From Smittium mucronatum (lineage: Eukaryota > Kickxellomycota > Harpellomycetes > Harpellales > Legeriomycetaceae): DNA of 10,204 nt. Shown piece after piece: positions 8,138-10,204 of this stretch. Location: NCBI GenBank assembly GCA_001953115.1, contig LSSL01001105.1, positions 5,173 through 15,376 on the forward strand, read 5' to 3'. The translations under genes were made by a program, and so were the position numbers. Positions within the stretch are counted from its first letter, which is position 1; each line of letters begins with the position of its first letter. Below the pieces are notes generated by a model. That model made no database searches and had not been told where the DNA came from. It saw only the letters and a program-made list of their open reading frames with translations.

Positions 8138-9010
8138 ATCATAAAATTTTACTCCCTTCACTAATTTTTTTTTCTATTGGCCAAATAATTTATATAAATA
8201 TTTTTTTTCCAGATTTGGAATCATATTACTATAACTAATGAAAGCTCAATTGGTTTATTGAAAAAATGAATTTTATAAATTTGGAAAGATTTTTTTTATA
8301 AATTGTGAAATATTTTACACCTTCTCATTTATAAAAAAATAAAAAATTCATGAAAGAAAGATTGTTATGTTTTTATTTTTATATAAAACAGATAAATTTC
8401 TAAAAAATTTAAGATGTATTAGATAAATAAAAATAAAAATACCCTCCTTACAGTTTTTTACCTCTAAAATTAGGTTTATAGCTATTTATTACCCACCCTA
8501 CCTTTCCTCCTCAGCCCTAGTTTTTTTAAAAAATAGTCTATAATTTGGATTATCTCTCTATATCACAGACTCTCACAATGTTATTATTAATTTTTGAGAA
8601 GTAAAAAATAAGTTTTATTCGCGCTTTCAATTTTTTTTCTTCACTCACATTTTCTATCTACTGGATATTTATAAAATTATAAAGTTAGATGGTTAAATAT
8701 AAATCCATAGAATATCTCTTAAATCGACTCCAGCTACATCAAGTATTGTAAATATTAAATTTTTTTCCGGTTATATTTGAAAGCAGTTAAATTTTTTGTT
8801 TTTGGTTAAGATTATTTTTATAAAAGAATTAAAAATGCAAAAATAAACAAAGAATATATTTATTTCGTGAAAGAATTAAATTCTTTTTAATTTTTTTTCT
8901 ATCTGCCTCATTTTTTTTTCGGCTCCAAATAAATGTAAATTAAAAGAGACTGGCCTGATTTTTTAAATTAATGGTAAAAATGAACTCACTTTCAATTCGA
9001 GAAAACCTAC
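8138..9010. other. AT-rich spacer with a C/T-rich patch
   Basis: No protein motif was recognised on either strand, including a search on - for the RNase H or reverse transcriptase expected upstream of the Gypsy integrase. At 8492-8520 the + strand is strongly pyrimidine-rich and ends in CAG (8512-8514). This resembles a eukaryotic 3' splice acceptor, but no exon could be found after it. No copy of the MITE terminal sequence was seen near the 3' end of the MULE relic. Confidence 0.5.
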
Positions 9011-9017
9011 ATGAAAA

Positions 9018-10030
9018 TTATATTATTTTATAGTTGAAATATGAGCGCGTAATTTCAAGTATTAAAATGTTCCCAAATATGGATTTAAATTCATTAATGT
9101 TTTCATAAACGAAATTCCTTAATTTATATGACTTTTTTCGATAACTTAAGTCCTTTTCTGTAATATTAAAAGTTTTCTCTTCAGTAGAATTACCAATAAG
9201 GATAAATAATAAAAACTCTTTCCAAATGATATTTCATTTGTATATTTTGACATGGATGAGTTTGGATTTTTAGTTTTAGAGATATTTTCACTTATATCCA
9301 TTAAAACACTGAAATATTTGTAAAAGATCATTTTTTTTCCAAGCGAGATACATATTAATAATTGTTAAATTAAAATTTTCAAATCAATTATTTTTTCTCG
9401 GAGAAAATATTTGATACCTCTCGTGTCAATGATAATTATTCTCAAAAAAAATTTAATTTAATTGTACCATAATATCTTAAAGTTCTGGAAACTCCCTCCA
9501 TTTTTTCAACAATAACTTCCAAGATAAATCAAAAATTCTTTTGCTATAAGAAAATCGAAAAAGATTTATTTCCTTTTTTGTTTTATATTGAAGCAACCTT
9601 GGGGAATTTTGGACATCTGATTGGATGTTTTTCCGTGTGTGTGCCCAGAAATTTGTTATTTTTATTTTCAAATAGAGTATTTTTATAACTGATGATATTT
9701 GTAGAGCGGAGCCGGATATAAGATTTAGTATGTTGAAGTTTTATTGGTAATGAGATAACCCATTTTTTATTTTTTCCAAAACCCTCAAAATACTTTGTTC
9801 TTTTTCATCTTGCATTATGCCAAATACTAATGGTAAATTTTTTTTCAAGTTATCAGATACTCCATTTAGCAAAAGAATACATGCCAGGTATAATATTTTT
9901 TAAACCATATAAAAATGAACACTATTATAACATTGAAAATTATTAAACAGTAATTTCGATATAAAAAATATTTTGATTGGTTTAGGATCTAAATCAAAGT
10001 GAAAAATATATGTATTATCATTATTCTTAT
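9018..10030 (-). pseudogene. Mutator-like (MULE) transposase relic
   Basis: MULE transposases are RNase H-fold DDE enzymes that cut and paste DNA transposons. On - the family's landmarks appear in order and at about the right spacing but in different frames. First comes a decayed segment before the DGTF motif (NSVHFYM, 9926-9906), with the DGT itself lost. Next is a 52-codon frame at 9899-9744 with LPLVFGIMQDEKEQS, the strand after the first catalytic aspartate. A 64-codon frame (9671-9477) starts NFWAHTRKNIQ, matching the CxFHxxQ-type helix, then LLQYKTKKEINLF and a terminal FPEL. Then come FENNY and SPR (9446-9395), KTKNPNSSMSKY (9277-9242) in place of the family's R/K-T-N-N-x-x-E-x-W-H block, and a 71-codon open frame (9233-9021) with LSYRKKSYKLRN. 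The catalytic D and E positions are lost or unclear, and several frameshifts and stops are present. The N-terminus may continue past the window. No terminal repeat was identified. Confidence 0.8.
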
Positions 10031-10204
10031 CGCGAGAGTTTTCTTAGAAGTATTATAGTAACTCTTTGAAAGCTAAGTGCTTTGATTTTTTATTATTATT
10101 AATTCTGCTTATGCATGAGTATATATATTGTTGGTAGCATCGAATCTATATGCTCTTAAAATATTCATGAATATATATAGCTTTTTGGATATTTTATCAT
10201 AAAT
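10031..10204. other. Right edge, possible N-terminal remains of the MULE relic
   Basis: On - this stretch would hold the region N-terminal to the transposase domain. I see only broken frames and A/T runs, with no zinc finger motif. Confidence 0.3.

Noticed and set aside
9477..9671. The 64-codon minus frame first looked like a Gypsy integrase zinc-binding domain (FW, RKNIQ, VQN, then LLQYK).
   Set aside because: The cysteines are absent, the expected catalytic core does not follow, and the pieces on both sides fit a MULE transposase in order and spacing. The same residues fit the MULE CxFHxxQ-type helix and the segment after it better.
1..10204. CRISPR array, prokaryotic operon or phage-like system.
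   Set aside because: There are no spaced direct repeats, no ribosome-binding-site pattern and no dense coding. The composition and transposon relics are eukaryotic in type.

Overview
This window is extremely AT-rich eukaryotic nuclear-type DNA with no gene I can defend as intact. Every long ATG-to-stop reading frame is low-complexity (F/I/L/Y/K/N), as AT-rich noise would be. The recognisable content consists of decayed transposable elements found by reading frames through stop codons and frameshifts. There is no bacterial operon logic, no ribosome binding site pattern, no tRNA or rRNA and no CRISPR array. Low G+C, gene-poor DNA full of old Ty3/Gypsy and Mutator-like (MULE) elements fits several eukaryotes, including expanded microsporidian genomes and some arthropod genomes. 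The sequence alone does not decide which.

Layout from left to right. (1) 1-160: a faint trace on + of a FLYWCH-type zinc finger, the N-terminal domain often joined to MULE transposases. (2) 160-4310: mostly featureless AT-rich DNA with a few short tandem repeats, one short protein-like frame on - (1549-1629) and one small perfect hairpin (3386-3405). (3) 4331-4560: a slightly more GC-rich block whose + frame, read through five stops, weakly resembles the C-terminal half of a piggyBac-type transposase. (4) 5060-5206: an unassigned protein-like open frame on +. (5) 6610-7430 on -: a clear Ty3/Gypsy integrase relic, with remnants of the zinc-binding domain, the catalytic core and the C-terminal part. 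(6) 7600-8128: a short non-autonomous inverted-repeat element, flanked by a perfect 9-bp target-site duplication and built from degenerate short sub-repeats. (7) 8138-9010: AT-rich spacer with a C/T-rich patch. (8) 9018-10030 on -: a clear MULE transposase relic that may continue past the right edge.

These parts do not work together as a pathway. The window is a stack of dead transposons of at least two confident classes (LTR retrotransposon and MULE), possibly a third (piggyBac). The most useful observations are the MITE-like element with its exact 9-bp duplication, whose length fits Mutator-type transposition, and the MULE relic about 0.9 kb away that belongs to the superfamily able to make such duplications.
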